A DNA stretch of 5,667 nucleotides from Frankiaceae bacterium (GTDB taxonomy: Bacteria; Actinomycetota; Actinomycetes; Frankiales; Frankiaceae): NCBI GenBank assembly GCA_030840885.1, contig JAVEDQ010000354.1, positions 1-5,667 of the forward strand, read 5' to 3'. The notes beneath the pieces are model-generated. The model was not told where the DNA came from and ran no database searches. It saw only the letters and a list, made by a program, of their open reading frames with translations. Shown in pieces: positions 1 to 5,165 of the stretch (positions are counted from its first letter, which is position 1; the number at the start of each line of letters is the position of its first letter). A program made the position numbers and the translations under genes.

Positions 1-519
1 ATGCTCTCGGACCGCGGCAAGCGGCTCGGCGACCTGATGGCCGGGACCGTGGTGCTGCAGGAGCGCATCCCCACGACCGGAACCGACCTGCTCCAGATGC
101 CGCCCCCGCTGATCGGGTGGGCCACGACGCTCGACCTCTCCCGCTTCGACGACGGGATGGCGCTGTCGACCCGGCAGTTCCTCGGCCGGTCCGGCCAGCT
201 GTCGCGAACCGCGCGGGAGTCGCTCGGCGCGCAGCTCGTCGCTTCGGTGCAAGCGGTCGTGACGCCGCCACCGCCACCGGGCACGCCGGGTTGGGCATAT
301 CTCGCAGCCGTGGTCGCGGAGCGGCGGCGGCGTGACGAGCAGCGGCACGGCGTCGGCCCGGCGTGGAACGGCGAATGGGGTCAGCAGCAGCAGCCCCAGT
401 ACCAGCAGCAGCCCCAGTACCAGCAGCCCCAGTACCAGCAGCAGCCCGGGCCGCCCCGCCACCAGCAGCCCACCTCGTCGCAGTCCGGCCAGGAGAACCC
501 CTTCACACTCCCGAGCTGA
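1..519 (+). CDS. RDD-family membrane protein, C-terminal part (5' end outside window)
   Basis: This is the end of an RDD-family protein, a small integral membrane family of poorly defined function. The first visible residues, SDRGKRLGDLMAGTVV (3-18), match the block that closes the RDD domain, where R-x-GD-x-x-AGT-x-V follows the last membrane helix. The ATG at base 1 is therefore probably an internal Met and the gene starts upstream. The remainder is a cytoplasmic tail: a helical stretch with LSRFDDGMALSTRQFLGR (46-63), a proline run (89-93), a basic segment AERRRRDEQR (106-115), then a Gln/Pro/Tyr repeat (128-149) and a polar end. From memory, actinobacterial RDD proteins with this kind of tail sit near spoIIM-like, DUF58 and moxR genes, so that cluster may lie upstream; this is inference. 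Family call is firm, function unknown. Confidence 0.85.
   Translation: MLSDRGKRLGDLMAGTVVLQERIPTTGTDLLQMPPPLIGWATTLDLSRFDDGMALSTRQFLGRSGQLSRTARESLGAQLVASVQAVVTPPPPPGTPGWAYLAAVVAERRRRDEQRHGVGPAWNGEWGQQQQPQYQQQPQYQQPQYQQQPGPPRHQQPTSSQSGQENPFTLPS
382..447 (+). repeat. In-frame 18-bp tandem repeat encoding QQQPQY units
   Basis: The unit CAGCAGCAGCCCCAGTAC occurs at 385-402 and 403-420. It is followed by a copy lacking one CAG (421-435) and a partial fourth copy (436-447). All are in the RDD reading frame and encode QQQPQY-QQQPQY-QQPQY-QQQP. Loss of exactly one codon in copy three suggests slippage that kept the frame. The product is a low-complexity, probably disordered cytoplasmic tail. Confidence 0.9.
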
Positions 520-522
520 GGG

Positions 523-557
523 CCATGTCCGACCGGCATGGGGCTCCGCTGAGCGGA
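523..557 (+). terminator. Two small hairpins after the RDD gene, possible terminator
   Basis: Just downstream of the RDD stop are two 5-bp stems: CCATG (523-527) with CATGG (537-541), and TCCGC (545-549) with GCGGA (553-557) closing a 3-nt loop. No T-run follows, which is common in high-GC actinobacteria. The second stem overlaps the proposed -35 element of dodecin. Both stems are short, so the call is tentative. Confidence 0.3.
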
Positions 558-577
558 CACGGCGGTGCGACTACGGT
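549..577 (+). promoter_or_regulatory. Candidate dodecin promoter giving a leaderless mRNA
   Basis: A -10-like TACGGT (572-577) lies 6 nt before the dodecin ATG, so transcription would begin at or next to the start codon. A weak -35-like CTGAGC (549-554) stands 17 bp upstream of it. There is no Shine-Dalgarno sequence before this ATG, which agrees with leaderless translation. The same spacing recurs before three other starts in the window. Confidence 0.45.
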
Positions 578-583
578 GCTCCG

Positions 584-814
584 ATGAGCAACCACACCTA
601 CCGCATCACCGAGATCGTCGGCACCTCACCCGACGGGGTCGACGCCGCCATCCGCAGCGGCATCAGCCGCGTCAACCAGACGCTGCACGGCCTCGACTGG
701 TTCGAGGTCACCAACATCCGCGGCTACCTCAAGAACGGCGAGATCTCGCACTTCCAGGTCGGCTTGAAGGTCGGGTTCCGGCTCGACGACCAACCGGCGG
801 ACGGCACCGTCTGA
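584..814 (+). CDS. Dodecin (flavin-binding dodecamer)
   Basis: This 76-residue protein matches the dodecin family in length and along its whole sequence. Dodecins form hollow dodecamers that store or sequester riboflavin, FMN or related flavins in the cytoplasm. The N-terminus MSNHTYRITEIVGTSPDGVD closely resembles the mycobacterial dodecin. Trp39 and Gln58 are 19 residues apart, matching the Trp and Gln that sandwich the isoalloxazine ring in characterised members (W36/Q55 in Halobacterium). The segment LDWFEVTNIRGYL (37-49) carries the family signature. The frame is open upstream to 332, but that extension is compositionally unlike dodecin and overlaps the RDD gene, so the ATG at 584 is the start. 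No Shine-Dalgarno is seen. The HNH gene follows after 38 bp on the same strand and could be co-transcribed, although a functional link is not evident. Confidence 0.93.
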   Translation: MSNHTYRITEIVGTSPDGVDAAIRSGISRVNQTLHGLDWFEVTNIRGYLKNGEISHFQVGLKVGFRLDDQPADGTV

Positions 815-816
815 TC

Positions 817-832
817 GGGAGTACGGCCTCCC
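817..832 (+). terminator. Short hairpin between dodecin and the HNH gene
   Basis: GGGAG (817-821) and CTCCC (828-832) form a 5-bp stem with a 6-nt loop, three bases after the dodecin stop. No T-run follows. It could weaken read-through into the HNH gene or be incidental in GC-rich DNA. Confidence 0.25.
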
Positions 833-852
833 CTCCGCTCGTTGGATCGGAC

Positions 853-1362
853 ATGGGCTACGGCGTCCGTCTCGACGATCTCGGTGATCGGGACGGCTGG
901 ACCTGCTGGGTGTGCCACGGCGAAGTGGACGCGGCGTGCCCGGCCCGCTCGCCGCACGCCGCTTCGGTGGACCACGTCATCCCCCGCGCGCGGGGCGGCA
1001 CCAACGATCCCGCGAACCTCCGCCTCGCCCACCGCCGCTGCAACGGGCAGCGCGGCTCACGTCTCCCCGAGCTCGACTGGCCCGACGAGCTCGGGGTCCA
1101 CGAGCCCGCCCCGCTGTGGGGCGTCCTGCAACGCACGATGCGCCGCCGTGGTGACTGGGAGGTCGTCGCGGCGGTCGCGGCGCACAGCGCCGACCGGGCC
1201 GAGCAGTGGCTCGCTACTGCGGTGACCAGCATCGTCGGCCCCGGCTGGGAAACGCGCTGTCAGCCGCTCGGCTCCTCACTCGCGACGCTGGCACTCCGCG
1301 CTGAGCCGGCGTCGCGACCAACACCGGCCCACGAGCAGCGTCGACGCCCGCGCAAGCACTGA
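853..1362 (+). CDS. Free-standing HNH nuclease-domain protein
   Basis: The 169-residue product has an N-terminal HNH (beta-beta-alpha metal) domain. A CxxC pair (Cys18, Cys21) is followed by ASVDHVIPRARGGTNDPANL (37-56), holding Asp40-His41 and Asn55, and then LAHRRCNGQRG (58-68) with His60 and Cys63. The CxxC and HxxC pairs are the expected structural zinc ligands, and His41 is the probable general base. After CxxHRRC comes Asn64, as in many HNN-type variants. Residues 70-169 match no domain I recognise. They contain a basic stretch (TMRRRGDWEVVAAVAAHSAD) and end in a basic tail (RRRPRKH) that could contact nucleic acid. The ATG at 853 is the only standard start in this frame after the dodecin stop; the GGA-containing region before it is a poor ribosome-binding site. 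No methyltransferase, integrase, terminase or immunity partner is visible, so restriction, homing or repair roles are unresolved. Confidence 0.8.
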   Translation: MGYGVRLDDLGDRDGWTCWVCHGEVDAACPARSPHAASVDHVIPRARGGTNDPANLRLAHRRCNGQRGSRLPELDWPDELGVHEPAPLWGVLQRTMRRRGDWEVVAAVAAHSADRAEQWLATAVTSIVGPGWETRCQPLGSSLATLALRAEPASRPTPAHEQRRRPRKH

Positions 1363-1364
1363 AG

Positions 1365-1376
1365 CCGGCTAGCCGG
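1365..1376. repeat. Perfect 12-bp palindrome after the HNH stop
   Basis: CCGGCTAGCCGG is its own reverse complement and begins three bases after the HNH stop codon. As RNA it folds to a 4-bp CCGG stem on either strand, so it may help termination at this convergent junction. It could also be a protein-binding palindrome. Confidence 0.4.
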
Positions 1377-1380
1377 TCAT

Positions 1381-1452
1381 GATCAACCACCCGATAACGG
1401 GCTCATCGGGCCGGTTGACGGCGTCCGGACCCGGGTGATCGGGCGGTTGATC
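1381..1452 (-). terminator. Long inverted repeat at the convergent junction, probable terminator of the manB-side transcript
   Basis: The arms at 1381-1395 and 1438-1452 are reverse complements at 14 of 15 positions. On plus-strand RNA the exception is an A-C mismatch. On minus-strand RNA it becomes a G-U wobble, giving an unbroken 15-bp stem. The hairpin lies 43 nt downstream of the SIS gene stop, where a terminator of the minus-strand operon is expected. A third copy of the motif inside the loop (1405-1418) can also pair with the 1381-1395 arm. No U-run follows, so a Rho-dependent or U-less mechanism, or an mRNA 3'-end stabiliser, is possible. The rest of 1363-1494 holds no gene. Confidence 0.5.
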
Positions 1453-1494
1453 TTCACCCTGGGATGTGCGCCCGGCCGCTCCGTCCCGTGCCCG

Positions 1495-2631
1495 TCAGAC
1501 GGCGATGCGGGCCTTCAGGTCCTGGATCGCGACGACGGGTGTGGGGTCGAGCCCCAGCAACAGCGCGAGATAGACCGTCGCGTAGTCGATCGGCGCGACC
1601 AGCGACGCCAACCGCTCGAAGCGGGAGACGCCCTCGGCCTTCAGCGCCGTGACAGCGACACCGCGGTCCTGGGCGATGACCTCGCTCACGTCGGCCCGAC
1701 GGGTGACCTGCGGGTGCTCGTCGGCGTGGTCCCGCAGCAGCACGAGCCGCAGCTTCTGGCCCGTCGAGCCGCCCTCGTCGGGATCGTTGAAGATGTCCTC
1801 GGCCGAACCGCCGCCCGCCGGACCGTCGAAGGCGACGACCTGGTTGTGGTTGGCCTCGGGCAGGTTGCCGGCGATGCCCGGCAGCTTGGCGTTCTCGGCG
1901 AGCTGACAGAGCATCCGGTAGGCGGCGACGTTGGCGATGTCGGTGGTCCCCCACGTCATCGCGAGCCGGTCGGCCAGCGCCAGCGCCAACGTCTTGCCGG
2001 GGTTGACGAACGAGTCGCTGTCGGGCCGGCAGACGGTGGCGATCTCCTCGAGCCGCATCGCCGTGGCCTCGATCTCGCCCTGCGGGATCTCGGCGAGGCC
2101 GAGCGCGTCGGCGGCGATGGCCAGCGGCGTCGACAGGCCCCACATCATCGAGCGGGGCTGCCGGCCGCGCGCGTCGACGGGGACGAACAGCGCGCGTCCG
2201 GCGTTGGCGAGCTCGGCCACCGGTGAGTTGGCGGCACCGATGACCAGCGTGCGGCAGCCGCGGCGGACGGCGGCCTCGAGCGCGGACAGCGTCTCCTCGG
2301 TGCCGCCGGAGCAGGAGACGGCGACGACGAGGTCGGCGGCCCCGATCCAGCGCGGCAGACCGTAGCCCTTGTGGACGAAGACCGGCACCGGCGACTCCGG
2401 GCCGGCCAGCGCGGCGAACACGTCGCCGGAGATACCGGAGCCGCCCATCCCGAGCACTACGACGGAGCGGGGGCGTCCCTCGTCGGCGAGCCGGGCGATG
2501 CCGGCCTCGTGCGCGGCGGCGGCGGACTCGCGGACCTGGGCGGCCGAGCTGGCGACCGCGCGCAGCATGTCGCCGGGGTCACCGGCCTCGATGCGCTGCG
2601 CATCCTCCAGGACCGATTCGTCGATGGTCAC
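1495..2631 (-). CDS. SIS-domain bifunctional phosphoglucose/phosphomannose isomerase-like protein
   Basis: The 378-residue protein carries an SIS sugar-phosphate-binding fold and the C-terminal domain of bacterial/archaeal PGI/PMI enzymes. These interconvert fructose-6-P with glucose-6-P or mannose-6-P in the cytoplasm. Visible motifs are the glycine-rich loop VVVLGMGGSGISGD (57-70), the phosphate-binding SCSGGTEETL (106-115), PRSMMWG (159-165), and ENAKLPGIAGNLPEANHNQ (246-264). Glu246 and His262 are 16 residues apart, as are catalytic Glu203/His219 of the Pyrobaculum enzyme, and Lys373 near the C-terminus fits its catalytic lysine. The start is GTG at 2631: it overlaps the Trm112-like stop as GTGA, implying translational coupling, and the protein then begins (M)TIDESVLED as in homologues. 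An open extension to 2751 only shadows the preceding gene. It is the last gene of the manB-side cluster. Actinobacterial orthologues are often labelled mannose-6-phosphate isomerase; activity is inferred. Confidence 0.87.
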   Translation of the reverse strand: MTIDESVLEDAQRIEAGDPGDMLRAVASSAAQVRESAAAAHEAGIARLADEGRPRSVVVLGMGGSGISGDVFAALAGPESPVPVFVHKGYGLPRWIGAADLVVAVSCSGGTEETLSALEAAVRRGCRTLVIGAANSPVAELANAGRALFVPVDARGRQPRSMMWGLSTPLAIAADALGLAEIPQGEIEATAMRLEEIATVCRPDSDSFVNPGKTLALALADRLAMTWGTTDIANVAAYRMLCQLAENAKLPGIAGNLPEANHNQVVAFDGPAGGGSAEDIFNDPDEGGSTGQKLRLVLLRDHADEHPQVTRRADVSEVIAQDRGVAVTALKAEGVSRFERLASLVAPIDYATVYLALLLGLDPTPVVAIQDLKARIAV

Positions 2632-2840
2632 GAAGCCGACGGAGACGGCGAGGCAGTGCCGGCTGACGGCGCCGGGCCCTGCTCGGCCTCGTCGATCAAC
2701 ATCACCGGGATGTCGTCGCGGACCGGGTAGCGCAGGCCGCAACCGGTGCACACGAGGCGCTCCGCCGCGTCATCCACCGACAGTTCGGCATGACACTTCG
2801 GGCAGGCCAGGATCTCCAGCAGCGCCGGGTCCAGGTTCAC
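2628..2840 (-). CDS. Trm112-like small zinc protein
   Basis: This 70-residue protein has a Trm112-like zinc-ribbon fold. It opens with NLDPALLEILACPKCHAEL; the first CxxC is Cys13/Cys16, the second is Cys31/Cys34 (VCTGCG), and the typical YPVRDDIPVML segment (38-48) follows. Trm112 in eukaryotes and archaea binds and activates methyltransferases. Bacterial homologues of about 60 residues are widespread and mostly uncharacterised. The last 18 residues are a Pro/Ser/Ala tail beyond the usual domain. The start is GTG at 2840, supported by GAGGAG five bases upstream. The stop overlaps the SIS start by four bases, so the two proteins are likely made in linked amounts. The 57-bp gap to manB is less GC-rich than its surroundings. 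No methyltransferase gene is in view, so its partner is unknown. Confidence 0.87.
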   Translation of the reverse strand: MNLDPALLEILACPKCHAELSVDDAAERLVCTGCGLRYPVRDDIPVMLIDEAEQGPAPSAGTASPSPSAS

Positions 2841-2845
2841 GCGTT

Positions 2846-2851
2846 CTCCTC
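2846..2851 (-). promoter_or_regulatory. Shine-Dalgarno site of the Trm112-like gene
   Basis: On the minus strand GAGGAG stands 5 nt before GTG. It fixes this GTG as the start and shows that the gene is translated from a leadered, probably polycistronic mRNA, unlike manB. Confidence 0.75.
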
Positions 2852-2897
2852 GGTCGATGTTCTTGGGTGCAACTGGTTCTGCAGGTAGTTAGGCAGG

Positions 2898-4250
2898 TCA
2901 GGCGCGGATGACGCTCAGCAGCTCGTCGCGCAGCGCGGCCATCGTCGCCTCGTCCGGCGCCTCGACGTTGAGCCGGAGCAGTGGCTCGGTGTTGGACGGA
3001 CGGAGATTGAACCAGCGGCCGTCGCCGAGGTCGACCGTCAGGCCGTCGAGGTGGTCGGCGGTCGCGCCGTCACGGCCGCCGTAGCTCTGCTCGATGCCGC
3101 GGGTGATGGCCGCTGCGTCGTCGACGGTGGAGTTGACCTCGCCGCTCGCGGCGTAGCGCGAGAACTGCGCGAGCATCTCCGACAGCGGACGCTCCTGGCC
3201 GCCGAGCGCGGCGAGGGTGTGCAGCGCCGCGAGCATGCCGGAGTCGGCCCGCCAGAACTCGCGGAAGTAGAAGTGGCCGGAGTGCTCACCGCCGAACACG
3301 GCGTCGGTACGGGCCATCTCGGCCTTGATGAACGAGTGGCCGACCCGCGTACGGACCGGCTCGCCCCCGGATTCGCGGACGATCTCGGGCACCGCGTACG
3401 AGGTGATCAGGTTGTGGATGATCGTCGAACCCGGGTGCTTGGCGAGCTCGCGGGTCGCGATCAGCGCGGTCAGCACCGACGGGGAGACGAGCTGGCCCCG
3501 CTCGTCGACGACGAAGCAGCGGTCGGCGTCGCCGTCGAAGGCGAACCCGATGTCGGCGCCCGAGGCGCGCACCGCGGCCTGCAGGTCACGGAGGTTCTCC
3601 GGGTCGATCGGGTTCGCCTCGTGGTTCGGGAAGTTGCCGTCGAGCTCGAAGTAGAGCGCGTCGTAGGTGACGTTCAACGGCTCGAAGACCGGCGGGACGG
3701 TCAGCCCACCCATGCCGTTGCCGGCGTCGACCACGACCCGCAGCGGGCGGATGTCGTCCAGCCCGTCGACGAGGCCACGCAGATAAGTGCCGTAGTCGGC
3801 GAGCAGGTCGACGCTCGTCACCGAGCCAGGCTTGCCGTCGTACGCGGGGACGCCCTGCTCGAGCATGCGGCGGATGTCGGCGAGCCCCGACTCCTGACCG
3901 ATGGGCGACGCGCCGGCCCGGCACATCTTGATGCCGTTGTACTTCGCCGGGTTGTGCGAGGCGGTGAACATCGCGCCGGGGATGCCGAGCGTGCCGGAGG
4001 CGTAGTAGAGCATGTCGGTCGAGCCGAGCCCGGCCTCGACGACGTCGGCACCCTGGCTGGTCGCGCCTTCGGCGAAGGCCGCGGCCAACGGGACGGAGCT
4101 CTCCCGCATGTCGTGAGCGGTGACGATCCGGTCGGTGCCGACCAGCCGCACGAAGGCGGCACCTGCCTCACGGGCGATGGACTCGTCGAGTTCGTCGGGG
4201 ACGACGCCTCGGACGTCGTAGGCCTTGACGATCGTCGACAGGTCTCGCAC
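2898..4250 (-). CDS. manB: Phosphomannomutase/phosphoglucomutase (ManB)
   Basis: This is a full-length (450 aa) alpha-D-phosphohexomutase that interconverts mannose-6-P and mannose-1-P, and in many members glucose-6-P and glucose-1-P. It feeds GDP-mannose and glycan synthesis in the cytoplasm. All four active-site loops are present: TASHNP (96-101) with phosphoserine Ser98; the Mg-binding DGDADR (239-244); the sugar-specificity loop GEHSGH (321-326); and the phosphate-binding RPSNTEP (417-423). The N-terminal IVKAYDVRG (7-15) is typical. GTG at 4250 gives the family's N-terminus (DLSTIVKAYDVRG). A TTG at 4295 is in frame but adds 15 non-conserved residues and lacks a ribosome-binding site. 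Upstream is TAGGGT, seven bases before GTG, readable as a -10 for a leaderless mRNA or as a weak AGGG ribosome site. The next gene downstream, after 57 bp, is the Trm112-like gene, then the SIS isomerase catalysing the preceding step. Confidence 0.95.
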   Translation of the reverse strand: MRDLSTIVKAYDVRGVVPDELDESIAREAGAAFVRLVGTDRIVTAHDMRESSVPLAAAFAEGATSQGADVVEAGLGSTDMLYYASGTLGIPGAMFTASHNPAKYNGIKMCRAGASPIGQESGLADIRRMLEQGVPAYDGKPGSVTSVDLLADYGTYLRGLVDGLDDIRPLRVVVDAGNGMGGLTVPPVFEPLNVTYDALYFELDGNFPNHEANPIDPENLRDLQAAVRASGADIGFAFDGDADRCFVVDERGQLVSPSVLTALIATRELAKHPGSTIIHNLITSYAVPEIVRESGGEPVRTRVGHSFIKAEMARTDAVFGGEHSGHFYFREFWRADSGMLAALHTLAALGGQERPLSEMLAQFSRYAASGEVNSTVDDAAAITRGIEQSYGGRDGATADHLDGLTVDLGDGRWFNLRPSNTEPLLRLNVEAPDEATMAALRDELLSVIRA

Positions 4251-4257
4251 GTCGACG

Positions 4258-4263
4258 ACCCTA
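4258..4263 (-). promoter_or_regulatory. Candidate -10 element before manB (leaderless-type spacing)
   Basis: On the minus strand TAGGGT lies 7 nt before the manB GTG, fitting TAnnnT at leaderless spacing. No good -35 is seen 16-19 bp further upstream. The embedded AGGG could alternatively be a weak Shine-Dalgarno, so the two readings compete. Confidence 0.35.
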
Positions 4264-4319
4264 TCGTCGCGCCACCGCCCGACCGGGGACGTCAAGGGTG
4301 TTGCGATCGGTGGTATTGC

Positions 4320-4333
4320 CAGCAGAGGTGCTG
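4320..4333 (-). terminator. Short hairpin after the zinc-ribbon gene
   Basis: CAGCA (4320-4324) and TGCTG (4329-4333) form a 5-bp stem with a 4-nt loop, three bases past the zinc-ribbon stop on the minus strand. It lies in the 86-bp gap before manB. No U-run follows. If real it separates manB from the upstream zinc-ribbon gene, which would agree with manB having its own promoter. Confidence 0.25.
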
Positions 4334-4336
4334 CCG

Positions 4337-4615
4337 TCAGGGGCGCGGCTTGCGGGCGCGGGTCAGCACGCCGTCGAGCGGCAGGGCGCCGTCACGTCCG
4401 GCCCAGTGCTTGTGCTCGCAGTCGTGGCAGGAGACGAAGTCGACGGGTGAGCCGTCGGTGAGCTGCATGGAGATCTTCGTGACGCGGCGGCCTTCGCACT
4501 GGGGGCACGCGGTGTCCCGCGACGTCACCGGGTCCGGGCGCAGCCCGCCCTCGCTGACCTGCTGCGGGATGCGTGCTCCGGCCTCGGACCTGCTGGCAGT
4601 GTTCCGGCTCGCCAT
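4337..4615 (-). CDS. Small C2C2 zinc-ribbon protein of unknown function
   Basis: The 92-residue product has a disordered-looking N-terminus (about 1-35, rich in Ser, Arg, Ala), then a four-cysteine zinc ribbon: Cys37-x2-Cys40 (ACPQCEGRRVTKISMQLTDG) and Cys63-x2-Cys66 (VDFVSCHDCEHKHW). It ends in a basic RARKPRP tail. The Cys spacing and the treble ISMQLTDGSPVDFVSC resemble zinc-ribbon modules of transcription or translation factors, but I do not recognise a characterised family. ATG at 4615 is chosen because AGAAGG lies six bases upstream. A GTG at 4528 would give a 63-residue protein that still keeps the ribbon. It sits between DUF3499 and manB on the same strand, 179 bp and 86 bp from them. 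Function unknown. Confidence 0.75.
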   Translation of the reverse strand: MASRNTASRSEAGARIPQQVSEGGLRPDPVTSRDTACPQCEGRRVTKISMQLTDGSPVDFVSCHDCEHKHWAGRDGALPLDGVLTRARKPRP

Positions 4616-4621
4616 TCGCCA

Positions 4622-4627
4622 CCTTCT
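4622..4627 (-). promoter_or_regulatory. Shine-Dalgarno site of the zinc-ribbon gene
   Basis: On the minus strand AGAAGG stands 6 nt before the ATG at 4615. It supports that start over the upstream in-frame ATG at 4681 and the internal GTG at 4528. Confidence 0.6.
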
Positions 4628-4736
4628 CGTCCGCGTTCGCCCGGGCCGGTCGGGACCGCTCCGGGAAGGATGCAGACCCATCGGCCGCGGACCACGCTCG
4701 GCGACGACACAATCGGGTGAGACGAACGCAGCGTGA

Positions 4737-4757
4737 CGACGCGTCTGCACGCGTACG
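4737..4757 (-). terminator. Hairpin downstream of DUF3499, candidate terminator
   Basis: Two ACGCGT hexamers (4739-4744 and 4749-4754) flank CTGC, giving a 6-bp stem with a 4-nt loop. The stem extends by two more G-C pairs (4737-4738 with 4756-4757) around a single bulged base. It begins 37 nt past the DUF3499 stop in the 179-bp gap to the next minus-strand gene. There is no U-run. The rest of the gap (4616-4794) shows nothing clear besides the zinc-ribbon ribosome site. Confidence 0.4.
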
Positions 4758-4794
4758 GCCTGCGCCGTCAGGAGGCAGTGTCAGCAGGCGGCGG

Positions 4795-5130
4795 TCAGGA
4801 GATGTTCGGGATGACCCGGAGGTGGCCGCGGTTCCGGCCGGGAAGGGCGCTGGGGGCCGCCGGCGGCCGGGCCGCCTCGCGCACTGCGTTCGCGAGTGCC
4901 TCGAGGTCGTCGGAGCTCGGCGGCCGCGGCGTGGGGTCGGCCTCGATGTGAACGACCTCCCAACCCCGCGGCACGGTGAGCCGGTCGGCGTGGGCGTCGC
5001 ACAGGTCGTAGGAGTGCGGCTCGACGTACGGCGCCAGGGGGCCGAGGACGGCCGTGGAGTCGGCGTAGGCGTAGGTGAGGGTGGCGACGGCAGACGCACT
5101 GCAGGCCGCCCGCGAGCAGCGCCGGGGCAT
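4795..5130 (-). CDS. DUF3499-family protein
   Basis: This 111-residue protein belongs to the actinobacterial DUF3499 family. The conserved core is unmistakable: CSRAAC (5-10), AVATLTYAYADSTAVLGPL (14-32), EPHSYDLCDAHADRLTVPRGW (37-57). Cys5, Cys10, Cys44 and His47 could make one metal site, probably zinc; this is inferred from spacing. The C-terminal third (66-111) is Pro/Ala-rich and variable. ATG at 5130 gives the usual MPRRCSR start and is directly preceded by an in-frame GTG, which could add one residue. No Shine-Dalgarno is visible, but TACCTT lies 6 nt before the GTG, suggesting a leaderless mRNA. It is divergent from the metallopeptidase-family gene, the same arrangement as Rv3258c/Rv3259. 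Function is unknown. Confidence 0.9.
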   Translation of the reverse strand: MPRRCSRAACSASAVATLTYAYADSTAVLGPLAPYVEPHSYDLCDAHADRLTVPRGWEVVHIEADPTPRPPSSDDLEALANAVREAARPPAAPSALPGRNRGHLRVIPNIS

Positions 5131-5139
5131 CACTGTCAA

Positions 5140-5145
5140 AAGGTA
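5140..5145 (-). promoter_or_regulatory. Candidate -10 element before DUF3499
   Basis: On the minus strand TACCTT is followed by six bases and then the tandem GTG-ATG. This would place the transcript start at the GTG. No convincing -35 is visible 16-19 bp upstream. Confidence 0.4.
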
Positions 5146-5165
5146 GCCCGAACTCCGGCGGGAAG

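Noticed and set aside
382..447. CRISPR-like or intergenic tandem repeat
   Set aside because: The units are contiguous with no spacers and are in frame within the RDD coding sequence.
332..583. N-terminal extension of dodecin to an upstream ATG
   Set aside because: The extension would overlap the RDD tail in another frame, is low complexity, and dodecins are about 70 residues, starting at the ATG at 584.
853..1362. Phage or mobile-element origin of the HNH gene
   Set aside because: GC content and codon bias look like the neighbours, and there are no flanking repeats, integrase or phage structural genes in view.
1435..2226. A 263-codon plus-strand open frame opposite the SIS gene
   Set aside because: Composition is that of a GC-driven shadow frame, and the opposite strand encodes the recognisable isomerase with its catalytic motifs.
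2632..2751. Forty-residue N-terminal extension of the SIS protein
   Set aside because: It overlaps the Trm112-like gene out of frame and is Arg/Pro-rich. The GTG at 2631 gives the expected N-terminus and a GTGA overlap.
4251..4295. TTG start of manB at 4295
   Set aside because: It has no ribosome-binding site and adds non-conserved residues, while GTG 4250 gives the family N-terminus.
3051..4736. A 561-codon plus-strand open frame antisense to manB and the zinc-ribbon gene
   Set aside because: It lies opposite clearly conserved manB, has repetitive Arg/Gly/Val/Asp composition typical of antisense frames in GC-rich genes, and matches no family.
5134..5139. Perfect TTGACA (minus strand) as a -35 box
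   Set aside because: A matching -10 would fall inside the DUF3499 coding region, and no TAnnnT-like promoter arrangement downstream of it makes sense for a neighbouring gene.
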